Positions 11,540-24,700 of a DNA stretch of 64,000 nt are shown here, one piece after another. Source of the DNA: Chalara sp. BL73 (taxonomy: Eukaryota; Ascomycota; Leotiomycetes; Helotiales). Within the stretch, counting starts at the first letter, position 1. Every line of letters starts with the position of its first letter. The notes under the pieces were generated by a model, which saw only the letters and a list, made by a program, of their open reading frames with translations, ran no database searches and had not been told where the DNA came from. The stretch spans positions 372,001-436,000 of the forward strand of contig CAKJVC010000123.1 in assembly GCA_918026815.1 (NCBI GenBank), in the 5' to 3' direction. Position numbers and translations under genes: made by a program.

Positions 11540-12869
11540 GCCAAAGGGCAATGCTGTGTCTGTGGTCAGAAGACCGCTCGCCCGCGGCCACCGGGGACAA
11601 GACTGGCTCTGCGGACTCTACTGCGAAGGAGAGAGGTTTCCATCGTTTTCAATGTTCCAAGAAACTTTATACGACAGCAGATGTGTTGGTCTATGCTTAT
11701 GCTGAGAACCTCTTGCCAAAAGATCCAGACATTATCGAGGATTTTGGCTTCAAAATCTTCACATATTCTTGCAATCTGAGGCTGAACAATATAATCTGTT
11801 CGCTCTTTATCAAGACCTCCTTAAGGGTGTTATTGCTGCAGATCTCCGCTGGTGGAGCATTACAAAAGGGCTTCTGAAAAACATTACTCAAGCCTACACC
11901 AGAACTCCCAAGATCGAGGTCCCTCATTCAGTTGCTTTCTGGCTCACCAGTATGCGTTCAATAATATTCCAGACACCGAAATGGAAAGAATCAAATATAA
12001 TGCTACGGTGGCCACCACGTATCTGGGGGCTGTAGATCGAAAAAGTCGCCTTGAAAAAAATCCAGTTACCAGCTAAACCTGAATCATTCATGCTTTGTGC
12101 TCGCTTCTCGTCCTAGAATGTACTACGAAAGGTGACGACAACTGATGTGCATTTGGATCCTGTGTTTGCCAGACTAGAGTTGAGCAACTTCTGCTTAGCA
12201 ATATGTATCCCAGACTCATTGAAAGAATAGACGACGAATTCGTGAAGACGAGCACTTGCAAAACGTTCTGGTAAGCTTTTGAATTCGGCAAACTCATTGA
12301 GCTCATGGACTACGAGGGACTCAAGGAGATGCGTCAGCCTCTGGCTCGCCTTGAAGCATTTCTCACTGCTGGGATTCAGTGGCCTCGACCATTTGTGCGG
12401 GAGCTGAAGCGGCTGATCGCCTACGATAACTACCACCAAACCTAGGCTTTCACAAATACGAGGGATTTAACAAGAAGTTTTGCACAACAGCAGTCAAATC
12501 GGACTATGGCTACCATATCTGCACGAGCGAACTCGAGCGCAAGGTGCCTGTACACATCTATCGACGTGTTCTTGCGTAGGCGGATCCGCTAGACCTCAGG
12601 CCACATGCCTGGACGGAAAGCTGATTGAGTTTGCTATAAATATGTGAAAATTGATGACAGATACAAGACCATGCTTAGAAATTCATATCCTTTGCCAACA
12701 GCTGCGTGAAGAGAAGAGTCTATCATTATCTGGGAGTCCCTTTATCTTTTTGTGGTGAAACCTCATTTTAGGCGTTATCTGGATGGTGAATGATACCCAA
12801 GTGGGTTATGCGGAATGTGTTGGGCGCGATGGATTGAATTTGGGCTTCTTCGACGGAACATATGCATAA
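11540..12869 (+). pseudogene. relic of a MYND-type zinc-finger protein
   Basis: Fragments in all three frames read as one decayed protein. The N-terminus keeps pieces of a MYND-like finger (CCVCGQK; GHRGQDWLCGLYCEGE; FHRFQCSKKLYTTADVLV). Later pieces include LLPKDPDIIEDFGFK, AFNNIPDTEMERIKYNATVA, DPVFARLELSNFCL / NMYPRLIERIDDEFVKTST, LMDYEGLKEMRQPLARLEAF and VKIDDRYKTMLRNSYPLPTA. Stop codons (for example TAA after KTFW near 12274) and several frameshifts interrupt it. From memory this resembles a fungal family with an N-terminal MYND finger and a long uncharacterised body; I cannot confirm that here. No intact product is expected. Confidence 0.6.
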
Positions 12870-13493
12870 CGCGGCTTCATGAATGAAACGATGGTCTGTA
12901 GATTCGCTTTCAATCTGGAGTTCTGGGGGTGTATACCTGGGTTGGCAATCACGTGGCGTACACAAAATCAGATATATTCTTCTGCGGATCATCCAGGAAG
13001 GAATGATGATAGAATGATTTTCAGGAATCGTCTAGGTGCAGAAAACTCCTTTCAGACAATGCAGATCTTAACTACAAAATATAGGGCCAGGTTTATGTGG
13101 CTGAATTGGAGAAGATGTTGTACCAACTTTATGAAAGGTAACATGTAATCAATAGTTTCGAATTATCACAGGGCATGTAATCCAAGTACCCGAACCATGG
13201 ATACATCTGACTAAAATATTTCAAGGATACATGCCATCACTGTGTGGCAATCATAATGCACATACCGCAGAAGTATATAAAGATTATATATGGCAAGCGA
13301 AAGTAGATGCAAGAATTTTCAGAACCAGGAAGAATTGACGATTTATCTATTTTACAGCTCAACTATCATTCAACTCTTCCCTCCCTCCTTCCACCACACT
13401 TCCCCTTGAACTTCAATACATCCATAATTCCCCTCCACAGCTATGCTGGCTAAAACAAATGAGAGAGATATGAAGGAGCAGGATTTTGGTTAT
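12870..13493. other. intergenic region
   Basis: Between the decayed gene and the 3' end of the ATP synthase gene. It probably contains the latter's 3' UTR at its right edge. Confidence 0.4.
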
Positions 13494-15602
13494 TTATGAG
13501 AGGAAAGACTTGGTGAAAGTGATGATAATATCCTTCAACTTGCCCTCGAGGTCCTTGCTCAACGCCCCCTCCTTGTCAATTGTAGCGAGCAGATCCGATT
13601 CGTTTGTCTTCAAGTGGGCGAGGAAGTCAGATTCCCAAGTGAGAATCTTGTCAACAGGGACACCATCGAGGTGACCGTTGACACCGGCGTAGATGAGAGG
13701 AACCATTTCGTTAACAGCCATAGGAGAGTATTGCTTTTGCTTGAGGAGTTCGGTCAACTAGAGAGATCATTAGTATCTTGGGCAGACATGCAAAGTACTT
13801 AAGAGTGTACTTACACGCTCACCACGACTGAGAGTTTGCTTGGTAGCAGCATCCAAGTCGGAACCGAATTGTGCGAAAGCGGCGACTTCACGGTATTGGG
13901 CTAAGAAGAGCTTCAATGAACCAGCGACTTGCTTCATTGCTTTCAATTGGGCAGCGGAACCGACACGGGACACGGAAAGACCGACGTTAATCGCTGGTCG
14001 AATTCCCTTGTAAAATAGTTCGGCCTCCAAGAAGATTTGCCCATCAGTAATTGAGATAACGTTAGTGGGGATATAGGCAGACACATCACCACCTTGGGTC
14101 TCAATGATGGGCAGAGCAGTCAAGGATCCACCACCATGCTTGTCGCTCATCTTGGCGGCACGCTCAAGGAGACGTGAGTGAAGGTAGAAAACATCTCCGG
14201 GGTAGGCCTCACGTCCGGGTGGGCGACGGAGAAGAAGAGACATTTGACGGTAAGCGACAGCCTGCTTGGATAGATCGTCGAAGATAATGACAGCATGCTT
14301 TCCATTGTCACGGAACCACTCACCCATGGAGGTGCCAGTGAAAGGAGCAATATATTGCAGAGGAGCGGCTTCAGAGGCAGTGGCGGCAACGATGATGCTG
14401 TACTTCATGGCATCATTCTCCTCAAGAGTCTTGACGAGCTGGGCAACGGTGGATCGCTTCTGTCCAACAGCAACATAAACACAATAGAGCTTCTTGGTCT
14501 CGTCGTTTCCATCATTCCATCGCTTCTGGTTAAGAATGGCATCGAGGGCAACGGCAGTCTTTCCAGTTTGACGATCACCAATGATCAACTCACGCTGACC
14601 ACGTCCGATTGGCACCATGGCATCGACGGACTTGAGGCCAGTCTGGACTGGCTGGTTGACGGATCGTCGAGGAAGAATACCTGGGGCCTTCAACTGAGCA
14701 CGACGCTTCTCGGTGGACTTTATTGGTCCCTTTCCATCAATTGGATTTCCAAGAGCATCGACAACACGGCCGAGCAGTTCAATTCCGACAGGAACATCGA
14801 CCTAGAAGCATAAGCTTTGTCACTCTCTGCTGCAAGTTTGTACTCACAATCTCTCCGGTACGCTTCACAGTCTCTCCCTCCTTCACCAGACGATCGGAAC
14901 CGAAAAGCACAACACCAACTTGACCGGCCTCGAGGTTCATGCACATTCCCTTGACACCAGATGCGAACCTAATCATAGATTAGCATGAAGCAAAAGCCGT
15001 TACATCCCTTCCCCTAGTACTTACTCGACAAGCTCCTCTGCCTGGACATTGCTCATGCCATGAACACGGGCAATACCATCACTATAACAGACAAAAATCA
15101 GCTTTGTTCCTCATACGCCAAAGCTCTTGTATAATGCTTCTGCTTGTCATTGAGTTGTTGACAAGACGTACCCGACGGAGAGAACTCGTCCAGTCTCGGC
15201 GAGACCAGACTCCTCCTGGACGCCTCGAATTCGTTGTTCAAGAATGGAGGAAACTTCGGTGGGTGACGCCTTGTCGGCAGATGCGTAGCTTCGAATCTGT
15301 TTTGATGCGGCGTTGAAGGTTGCTGGCACTGCCGTTCGTCCCTAAAAGGAAAAGGTTTAGCCGAAACCCCGAAAAATGGTGAAGAAGCTGTTGAAGCTTC
15401 CAAACAGCTCTCAGCCGTCAACAACCATCGAACCAACATGTCAATTGAGTTATCTAGAGACATGCTGGTCCATTGAGATAGCAAAGGCAAGCTAATTGAA
15501 GTGCTCGATGAAAATATTAAGGGGACCTACCGCAGCAACTCTGCCTGAAGCAGAGATTGCGCCCACCGTCCGGCTCGATTGTCGGAGAGCGTTTCTAAAC
15601 AT
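13494..15602 (-). CDS. ATP1: mitochondrial F1F0 ATP synthase subunit alpha
   Basis: Alpha subunit of the F1 catalytic head, in the mitochondrial matrix. Six exons (15602-15531, 15341-15172, 15081-15025, 14968-14848, 14801-13815, 13757-13494) sum to 1671 nt and 556 aa, the normal size. The first exon and the start of the second are Arg/Ser/Ala-rich with few acidic residues ([20 protein letters not shown]), a typical mitochondrial presequence. The Walker A is GDRQTGKT at residues 215-222, and the Walker B/DELSD-equivalent region reads [21 protein letters not shown] and [11 protein letters not shown] are family hallmarks. No lesions are seen. A palindromic TCACGTGA lies about 195 bp upstream of the start. 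Identification is secure; splice sites all give a continuous frame. Confidence 0.97.
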
Positions 15603-18375
15603 CGTGACAGATGTCTATGTGTGAAGGAAAGAAGGAAGAATCAATTGCCTTCGCAATTGAAAAGAGAGGAGATGTAGGTAGAGTGGTGGAGCTGTGGTTT
15701 GGTATCGAGACTTCGCTCTTGAGGTTTTGCAGGGCAGGAGAATGCTTCCGAGAGAGAGCGATCAAGGAACCGAACGGAGGCTAAACAAAATTGCACGTCA
15801 CGTGAATTCCACATCTGCTTAGTCATTCTTGGCGATACTGGAACCAAATCTCCTAGATTCCGTCCTCAACGCGCTACGTTTGGTTTTACATTCATTTGCC
15901 TTTACTGTTGTCAGTCATGATCGAGCAGGAGTAGTAGCGACTGCAATCCTACTCACCACAGACTTGCACCATAGCTTCTTTCCTCACGAAGTACCTCCCG
16001 GAGCCGGTATTATCGTTCAATTGCATTCCACGAGGCTACATTTGAGGTACATTGCTGTCTAATATATTCTTCCTTGACCGGAATGCTATACTATAGTGAT
16101 GATTACTAACATACTCTAGATCTCTGGGTTTTTCTAGTGATGATCCTATGCTTCGTAGGTCAAGTGAGCGCTGGAGGCTCTCTTACCCAACCTGAATATT
16201 ACACTTGCTTTAGGTCCATTGCCAGCGTCTTTCGATTCATTATGTGTGCTTACAATGGCTTCTGCCCCTGCTTCCTATTTATGATTTATTTTGCTGTCAA
16301 TTCCTGCGATTTAGGTGAATATTGGATGTCTTCGATCAAAAGCCGGCCTCGTCCACTTTGCTGCAAGGCCACAGGGTTGACACCGCTTGAACCCAATTTC
16401 GATCTTATCATATGAGAACATGCGTGGATCATCTTTGCGTTGAAATAATTGCAAAGGAAATAATGGAAAACCTAGCAATGTCAGCCCGCCGACATCAAAA
16501 TGTTGCTTGTCTGTTATATCCTAGGTCAAAGTTGCACCTAAGCCCACGCGTTTACCAAGTTGCATTGCCGTTCTTTTCTTGCTCAAGGTTTAAGGAAGCC
16601 AGGCATAGGTCCTCCAGCTTCCGATTATCTTGTCTCGATCATCTAAATGGCCTCTTTGACAAATATGCTCTGCACTTTGGAGCGGAATATCACCATAGTG
16701 TTGGTCCAAACTATATATAACCCTTTCCTCGCGGCTGCGGCGTTTATGCTCTCTAATGCATAAAATGAACATGCAATACTTGATATGGCCCTTGGATGCG
16801 CCGTTGAACCGTGAATTATTATTCACTCTGTAAGCGTCGCTCCTCAGCTAACCATATTCGCAACTGCGAAGGCAATCTACGTATTATTCAATGTTAAATT
16901 TCATCATTAGACGTGATCAGGTCCAGTGTCATGTCGAGTTCATGTAAAAGGATGTACGTGAACGACCTGTCATCTTTACATGTTTATTGTATTTTGATTG
17001 GATCGCTCGGTTATTCGGTGTTGTATTCGCAATTAATTTACCCACTTATAATAAGCATAAAAGTCTGTCTAGAAGTATCTATTTTATTCAATTCTGTCAG
17101 AATCTGACGCGACCCACTTCCGCAATGAGGCTTCTTGCAGCTGTTATTCAACCCACGGCCCAAAAATATTTAGCTGGCCCACCAGCGCCGCTTCTATCTC
17201 GCTTGATTGAACTTGGTATGCCCAATTAAGCAATGTGGCTCTTCCAACACTTGGTCGAGGCTTGCGTAGATCGAGATGATGTGCGCCATCACCACATAGA
17301 TGGGTCCTCTGTTATATGGGTCAGAAGTAATAGTGCAGCAATGCTGCCAGATATTGCTGCCTCAAGGCAATATACCTGCCCGTCAACGAACAAGACTAAG
17401 CATAATGCCGTACTTCTTTTTGTACGACACTTGTCTACCGCTGAATTCACCTCAAAAGGCTTGACTGACATCCATTTTTTCTGATTCCATCAACTAGAAC
17501 CCTTAGGTTTGTGTGGCTCCGGCTTCATGCATTACACCTTGGGTAACACAGCATATACCCACGAACAAGGCTACCAATGAAGCCAGAACCTCAGTTTGTC
17601 CACATTTCGACACATTACTAAAAACCTGCTGTTCTCAGAAGATCTGTTGTACAGTATCGCCCAAAGGTTTTGCACCCTTCGGACTATTCGCCCGCCCCAA
17701 TTGCAAACCAAGGAACGCCAGCATACCAACAAGAATCACAACAGAATAGGATTCGTGACGGATGCACCAACAGCCATCCCCAAACACTTGACCGGTTCCT
17801 TGGGAAAGAGAGGCGTTCGAGATTAGCTGCAGGTGGTTCGATTCGGTCCAGGAGAACCGTTAATCTTACGACCTGTAGCACGACACTTTCCCTTTTCGTT
17901 ATATTTTGTGTTGGAATCATATACTATTAGCCACTCATAAGTCAACCGTCTCTTTGGTAACCTATAAGCTTGTAGTACTTAGATACCTTGATACTCTCAA
18001 ATGAACGTTACTGTTCTAGTCGCGGGATATGTACCATTCAGGATATTGAAACTTGAGATCAGTTGCAAACGCAGTAGTATTTGGTAAGTCTTAAACAGAT
18101 GTGTGGCAAGGTCAACCCATACCACCCCTCCTCCAACATGAATGTATTTGTGGTCATGAGTTACTCCATAGGTAAAGGTGAATGGTTATAGGTCAATGGC
18201 GAAATCAACATGTGCTTGGGGATAAAAGCACATTGTCTGAGCACACTCTCGCTTGCCATCAATGCACAACGAGAACACTTTCGAAGGCGAGACCTTTCTA
18301 ACCAGCTCACAGTTCATGAGTTATCGAAAAGCCAATAATATCGCCTTCTCACCGATTATATTTATCAGTATCAAC
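15603..18375. other. 2.8-kb spacer without recognisable gene
   Basis: Apart from the ATP1 promoter at its left end I see only short frames. The minus strand between about 17290 and 17920 has hydrophobic pieces that might be a very old relic of a membrane protein, but no family motif holds up. Confidence 0.4.
15798..15805. promoter_or_regulatory. TCACGTGA E-box upstream of ATP1
   Basis: A palindromic CACGTG core with TCA...TGA flanks lies about 195 bp upstream of the minus-strand ATP1 start. This is the preferred site of Cbf1-type bHLH factors, which act on respiratory genes in several yeasts. Use at this locus is inference. Confidence 0.4.
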
Positions 18376-20358
18376 ATGCCATTTCATCCAGCCATGTTTT
18401 CAAGACTGGCAAGATCAGCGAGCCATCTGCCACTACATACTACCGTACGGTATTTTGCTACTCAGCGCACCATTAATATCGCTTCATCAGTTTCAGCAAC
18501 ATCGTTGACGAGATCAATTCAAACTACAGCTCATGTTCAAGGACAAGCGGCCATTGCGGTCCAACAGAATAAGGATGAGCCTGAGCCTGAGCCTGAGCAT
18601 ATTTCTACTACCCATACTCAATTGTACCATCACGGCAACAAATTTGAGAGGGAGTCCTATTGGAAGAAGATCCCTCGCTGGCGAAATGCTACTGAGACCG
18701 ATTGGCTCAGTCATAAATGGCAGGCAAGTCATTCTTGATGACTTTGGACCGCAAAAATGCTGACCCGGATATTAGGTCAAAGAAAATGTTCGAGGAATGG
18801 GCCAATTCCGTAAATTCCTTGATGAAACACTTCCGACTGAGCTTCTCGCCAGTGGAAACCATAACCCAAATGTGACTCGAGAACAATACATTGATGATGT
18901 CCAACAGGGTGCCGAGAAATCTACCATGGCTATCAGATACACGCCCCATATCTTAAGTCTTATAGATTGGAAGAATCCAATCGAAGACCCTCTAGCACGG
19001 CAATTCATTCCCTTAAAGTCGAAAATGATTGCAGATCACCCAAAATTAATGTTAGACTCGTTACACGAGGCACATGATTCTCCGGTTGATGGCCTGGTGC
19101 ATAGATATCCGGATAAAGTCTTATTTCTTGGTAAATAGCTTCTCATTTTCATGTTTCTGTTGCTATAATTTCTAGTAATATTGTTGTGCTGACGCTACAT
19201 AGCTACCAACGTCTGTGGTCTCTATTGCCGCTTTTGCACACGTTCCTATGGGGTCGGTGCTGACACCGACACTGTCACCAAGGCATCCTTAGTAAAATCA
19301 AGTCCGAAACGCTGGCCCAAAATATTCGAATACATTGCCTCAACGCCCGAAATTAATGATGTCGTTATTTCCGGTGGTGATGCGTATTTTCTACAAGACC
19401 ATGAGCTGCTTACACTAGGCCGACGTGTTCTCGAAACACCAAATATCCGCCGTTTCCGGATCGCGACGAAGGGATTGTGTGTATCGCCCCATCGAACCCT
19501 ATCCCCTGACGATAGATGGACAGATGTATTGATAGAGCTCTCAAATCTTGGACGCCAAATGGGAAAGGAGGTCGCTCTGCATACTCATTTCAACCATCCA
19601 CAAGAGATCACTTGGGTTACACGAGAAGCCAGCCAAAGGCTTTTCCAACATGGCGTCATCGTCAGGAATCAGACCGTTTTGATACGAGGGGTTAATGATA
19701 ACGTTGAGACCATGGGTGCCTTGATCCGAGAGCTTACAGATAACAATATCAAGCCGGTACATTTTCTTCTTCTATTCTCCTCTTCCTCCAGAATGATACC
19801 AAACTAACATGCGGCCAGTACTACGTCTATCAACATGACCTGGTATCAGGCGTCGATGACCTTCGAACTCCACTATCAACTATCCTCGATATTGAGCAAA
19901 AGCTCCGCGGCTCCATCGCAGGTTGGGCAATGCCTCAGTTCGTAGTCGATCTGCCTGGTGGCGGCGGCAAGCGTCTTGCAGCAAGTTACGAGAGCTATGA
20001 CACGTACACCGGTATCAGCAAGTTTACAGCACCGGCTATAAAGGGTGGGACAAAGCTTTATGAGTACTACGATCCACTGGAATTTACGAAGGTGGATGCG
20101 TCATACTTTCAGGAGGCTGCGGGGCTGCCTTTGCCTGATGTCATTAACCAGAATCCACGCTTCGAGGAATTACAGTCACCTGTAGATGATAAAATCTCCG
20201 CCACACGAGGTGCATTTTCTGCAAAAGGCAGCCAAAATCCGGAAGCGGCCGGCGAAGACTCACCGGCAAAGAAAGCGCGCCTCAGAAGAAGACAATTTGT
20301 AGAGCAGCTAAATGCCAAACAAACAAGTGGGGGCTCTGTCTGTGGTCAATTTTTTTGA
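18376..20358 (+). CDS. lysine 2,3-aminomutase family radical SAM/PLP enzyme
   Basis: Expected reaction: L-lysine to L-beta-lysine, using a [4Fe-4S] cluster, S-adenosylmethionine and PLP. Exons 18376-18723, 18776-19130, 19203-19756 and 19819-20358 give 1797 nt (598 aa). Radical SAM cysteines are Cys239, Cys243 and Cys246 (CGLYCRFC). The two aspartates that hold the lysine side chain in bacterial KamA correspond to Asp426 (YQHDLVSG) and Asp463. The PLP lysine is Lys470 in PGGGGK. The N-terminus (MPFHPAMFSRLARSASHLPL) is basic and hydroxylated, suggesting mitochondrial import. The C-terminal 80 residues beyond the bacterial core are charged (SPAKKARLRRRQF). The first intron is GC-AG (GCAAGT donor). 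An in-frame ATG at 18253 would lengthen the N-terminus; ATG 18394 would shorten it. The true substrate in fungi is not known to me. Confidence 0.9.
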
Positions 20359-21776
20359 GCCTTTCCTTTTCTAAACGGCGTCTTATATGCTAGCTTGATA
20401 GCTCCTCGTCGACACCGGTGGTTTTTTTGCATGACTGCACAGCAGGTTCAACAAGTTTCCGCATGTCGCACTTTTGCATTGCTTTTTTCGTCATTCCTTC
20501 ACTAGTGGTAATCAAGGGGAAAGGGGCAATGATGGGGTTTTCTTATGGTGCGGGAAAGGTCTTAAGGAGAAGGCAAAACTAATATGGTGGTGGCCTGGAA
20601 GTGAGCATAATGATGGTTTTTCTGCGCGATGTTTTTATGCCAGCTACAAAAGCAACAATGATATTTCCTTAATAAGTCGGTGCCTATCTGGCCATACGAT
20701 ATACGGCGTGATATGCTGAACCTTTTGAAATGCCGTGCTTGCCTTGGTTAAGTCCTCAATGAGTCAGGGCTGTTTTGCAGCTATCTGGTCTCCTTCTACT
20801 CCTGGTCTCGCTAGCGATGATCGAGATTTGGATACTCCATCACCTTCCACCCCCTCAACGCATCCACAACTTCCTGGCCAAGTTCTGACAATCTAGGCGG
20901 CAAAGCTGTCTACATGGTATTCTCAATCTTGGGATTAAGCAACGAAGGGTAGCCTCCGGCATTTCCCATAACCATTCGAGCCCCGTCCTCTCCAGCCGAG
21001 GAATACGACGCCGATCTTAGCACAAACTGCACACTCTCAATTCTTCTTCTGCAATCGAAATCTTAACGCTGAACACTCCCTAATAAATCGAGAAGCAAAT
21101 TTACTCGGTAAATAGGTAAGTTTATATAATTGTCTCTCAACCAAATAAAATATTGACGTGTGTATATTAAAACCCAAAAGGGCAATCTCCCCCCCCCCCC
21201 CCCCAAAAAAACATTCTCCACGCAAGCGCATACACATGACAACTCGCTACCCCCCCTCCTCGGCTTTATTCTGCAAGTCCCATGCCAGGAGGACCCCCCG
21301 TTGGGCGTGCTCTGTTGTGCGATGAGCATGGGGAACCATTTAACATCAAAATTTGCTCCTGGATTTGGGTTACGATCCCTTTTTAACAGGTTAATGTTAT
21401 ATCTAAAGCATATGAATGTGAATACCTCACAGATGCCGGTTGTGTTCAAAAGCCGCTATGCAAAACGTCGACTCTGCTTGTCATTCTTGATGGAGACAAC
21501 ACAGTACAAAGAAACATGTGTTTCCTTCCTACCCGGGATTCATTGAGTTTACACATCTAGATCGGAATAACGAAGTTGGTAAAACATTACAACGACGAGG
21601 ATGGAGGGTCGGATATATATTGTACAAGATCTCATTCATAGATAAACAAAAAAACTACATATAACCAAAATCTCTGGATATTCTTTGGTCTCTTCACCAA
21701 CCAATTCGTTTTGCCCACCTCGAAAAAGCAGCGCTCCCAAGCCAATCTATGAAACGAGCAGGCGTTCTAGCTAAAA
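20359..21776. other. intergenic region with possible gene relic and poly-C tract
   Basis: No intact gene. On the minus strand about 20820-21050 reads like the degraded C-terminus of an enzyme (GEDGARMVMGNAGGYPSLLN, then after a TAG, LSELGQEVVDALRGWKV), family not recognised. A C16 tract lies at 21189-21204. Confidence 0.35.
21189..21204 (+). repeat. C16 homopolymer tract followed by an A-run
   Basis: Sixteen cytosines run directly into an A-run, the same C-then-A arrangement as at 8665 and 63348. Confidence 0.95.
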
Positions 21777-24700
21777 CTACACCTCCTCATCACTCTCGTC
21801 CCCGAGTAGCTCTCCTTCGTCATCGTCAACAGCCGCATAATCTCCTCTGCCTCTCGCGAAGCTATCTCTCGTTGTAAACCTGCCCGCTCTCCTCCGTCCA
21901 AGTAAGCCTTCAATTCCTCTCCAAGCACTGCCCAACAGGCTCGGCAACGCCACGGCAACAGCCACGATACCTGCAACAACCATAACCGGATACTTGATCC
22001 ATACCGGGTCACCATCAAATCCGCTCTGCTCGCCCAGCCTGATCTGTCCGAAATTGCCTGCCCAGTTCCGCCAGACCCACCATCCTACACCACCAGCAAG
22101 CGCAAACGGGATGATAATCGCAAAGAATATGCCAACCGCAGACGCGCTATGTTTCTTGTCAAACTTGTCTTCGTAGCCAGGACAAGGATGTGCCCTGGAG
22201 ATATCAAGTTCGGCGCCCCCGGCACAAGTTGTCATGGGAATGCGGCGGTAGCCTGTGGGGTCGTAGTATTCTTCTACTGAGGTGTCTTGGGCACAAATTT
22301 GAGAGTGGTCCGGAGGCGAGAAGCCTTTTACGAGAGCGCAGGAGCCGTCGGTTTGGCGCTCGAAATTGAAGTCGCTGAGAACGTTTAGCTTGGAAAAGAA
22401 AGGGGGAAAACAAGGGGGCATACCATTCAAAGTCGCGACGAGTACAAGTGCAGTTGTTCACAATGTCGTGAAGGTGAGGGATCATTCTGCCGTTGAAGCA
22501 GTCTGCTTTTGGGTTCTTGCGGTGGTACTGTGAGATGTGGCCGAAGAAGCAGTCGTCGTTTTGCTTGGGGTGTTTTGGTTGCCACAGGTAGTAGTCGCCT
22601 GCTGTGACGTCGTTTTCATCGAGCTTGCATTGCTTGTCGGTGAGGCCTGTGAAGTCGAGGTTGATGGTGACGAGTTTCCCATCCTTCTTGCCCCATAATA
22701 AAAAATTTCGGGCATTGTCGCTGGGGACGGTCGTTATATCGTTAATAAGGATTTCGTCAGAAGAGAATTCGTAATCCTCCCAGGTATCTCCCTCATCGAG
22801 GGAGTAATGTACGACCTTAGTCTTTTGATTGTCCTTGACAATGACAATAATGGAGCCCTGATCACCATACTCCCACATGTATTCGCCCTTCTTGACAGAC
22901 TTCCAGTTAATGCCTCCATCTGCTGTCAAGAAAGTATCAACACCATCAGCTTTTGAATTAAGATATTCCCCAACATTTCCCGTACCCATCATCAGGCCAA
23001 TGGCCGATTGGGAGTAGAAGGTGTGTCCCTTATCTCGTCGCTCCGTGTATCCGTGAATGTGAAGAGAACATTTCTGAAGCGAGCCACTGCAACCAAATTT
23101 CTTCTTCTCCGCATCCAATGAAGGGGGCTGAAGGTAATCCCATTCAGCTCCATCGTTATGTGTGATCATAGACTTGAGCCTTTTACCTTCCTTCTTATAG
23201 TTCTTGGATTGATAGTTTGCGACAACATTTACCACAGCGACACCTTCAAGCCCAAGAAGCTTCTCAAAGTCCACATAGCCAAGAGTATTTGTATCAACAG
23301 CATCCAAGCTAAGAACGTAAGAGGTTCCGTTGGAATTAGACTTGATGATTGTGCCATACTCCCGATCTAGCTCGTTGTTTGTGGTAACATGAAGAAACAC
23401 GGAATGTGTAGAACTATCAAGCACAGTATATCCCTTATATCCCTCCCTATGATTTACCTTGAAGCCAGGTGGGAAGTTAGCCTCTGCGAAAGACTCTCCG
23501 TTCACGCTAGCTGACGCCTTGAGAGTCGAATGAGCCTCATCTCTTGTAGCAACAACAATGAACTCAGACATAGTAGCAAAGTCCACGACATTGGTAAGGT
23601 GGACTTCAGGCGCCTCATCGAAGAAGTTCTGACTCGAGATCAATCTCATTGGATTGTTTGGTTTCTTATCCTCCCTCTCCCGTGCCTTGCAGTATATGAG
23701 CTTTTCGCGTCGTTCATGCTCCTCTTTGCTCATGCTGCGCTCAGGCTCCTTGATGAATTCGCACTTCCCAACATAGCGAATCAAGGTCTTCCATTTACTG
23801 TCACCTCGGTCCCTGGTTAGGGAAGCCACTGAATGACATGTCTCCTCTTTGTCGCAATCTCTGGCACCTGTCCAGATAAACCAATCTTTATTCTTGGGAT
23901 GGAAACTCAACACAGGTAAGTTCTCGCGATTGGGTGGCGAAGGTGCCTCAAAGCTACGAATGTTGTCTCCACGGCTGACTGAGTAGAAGACTTTTGATGT
24001 TGGCGTGATGAAGAACACCATATCATTAAAATATGTGTGTGGATAGATCTGAAGGATATTTTCATCTTTGAGGATCTGCTTCCAATCCTTCCCGTGGTTA
24101 TGCGACAGGAATACACCATCCTCAGTCAGCATGAGAACAGTCTCATCTTCCTCGCCATTGTCAAGGCCGGTACTTAAACTAGTCCTCTCCAGATATTGCT
24201 TATTCCAGAACTTGTCCCCAGAGAACGTTGCTTGTGTGCTCTTGATTTTACCATCGGCAGGAGCAGCAGCTGATGTTGAGCACTTTGTCTTCACTTTGTC
24301 ATCTTTTTGTGGCTCGGAAGTACGCTTGCAGTCATTGCCGGGGATCAACCGCCACCCAGAGGATGCTTCGAATGTATCATCTGGGCCAAATGCTTTACAC
24401 GCACCGTCGGGAATGAGAAGAGCCCCGACTTGCTTGCACTCCTTGCGATCTTCACTTCGAACGAAATTGAAATCGCACTCAAAGTCTAGGTCCGTACACT
24501 CGCACTGTTCTGTGATGGGAACAGGGTCCTCGAATTCATTTTTCATGAAACAGTCAGCATCTGCCTTGCGACGCTTATATGATTGCTTGTGACCCATCAA
24601 ACAAGTAGGTTCACCTTTCTCGTCAACTCGTGCATGCCAAGTTTCGATATCGGAGTCCTTGCACTTGCCCTCGTGCATTTCATCGAAATCTAGTGCAATG

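Noticed and set aside
17289..17920. Minus-strand hydrophobic fragments suggesting a transporter relic
   Set aside because: No conserved transporter motif survives; cannot be told from chance.
20820..21050. Minus-strand degraded enzyme C-terminus
   Set aside because: Reads protein-like but the family is not recognisable and a stop interrupts it; only noted in the spacer entry.
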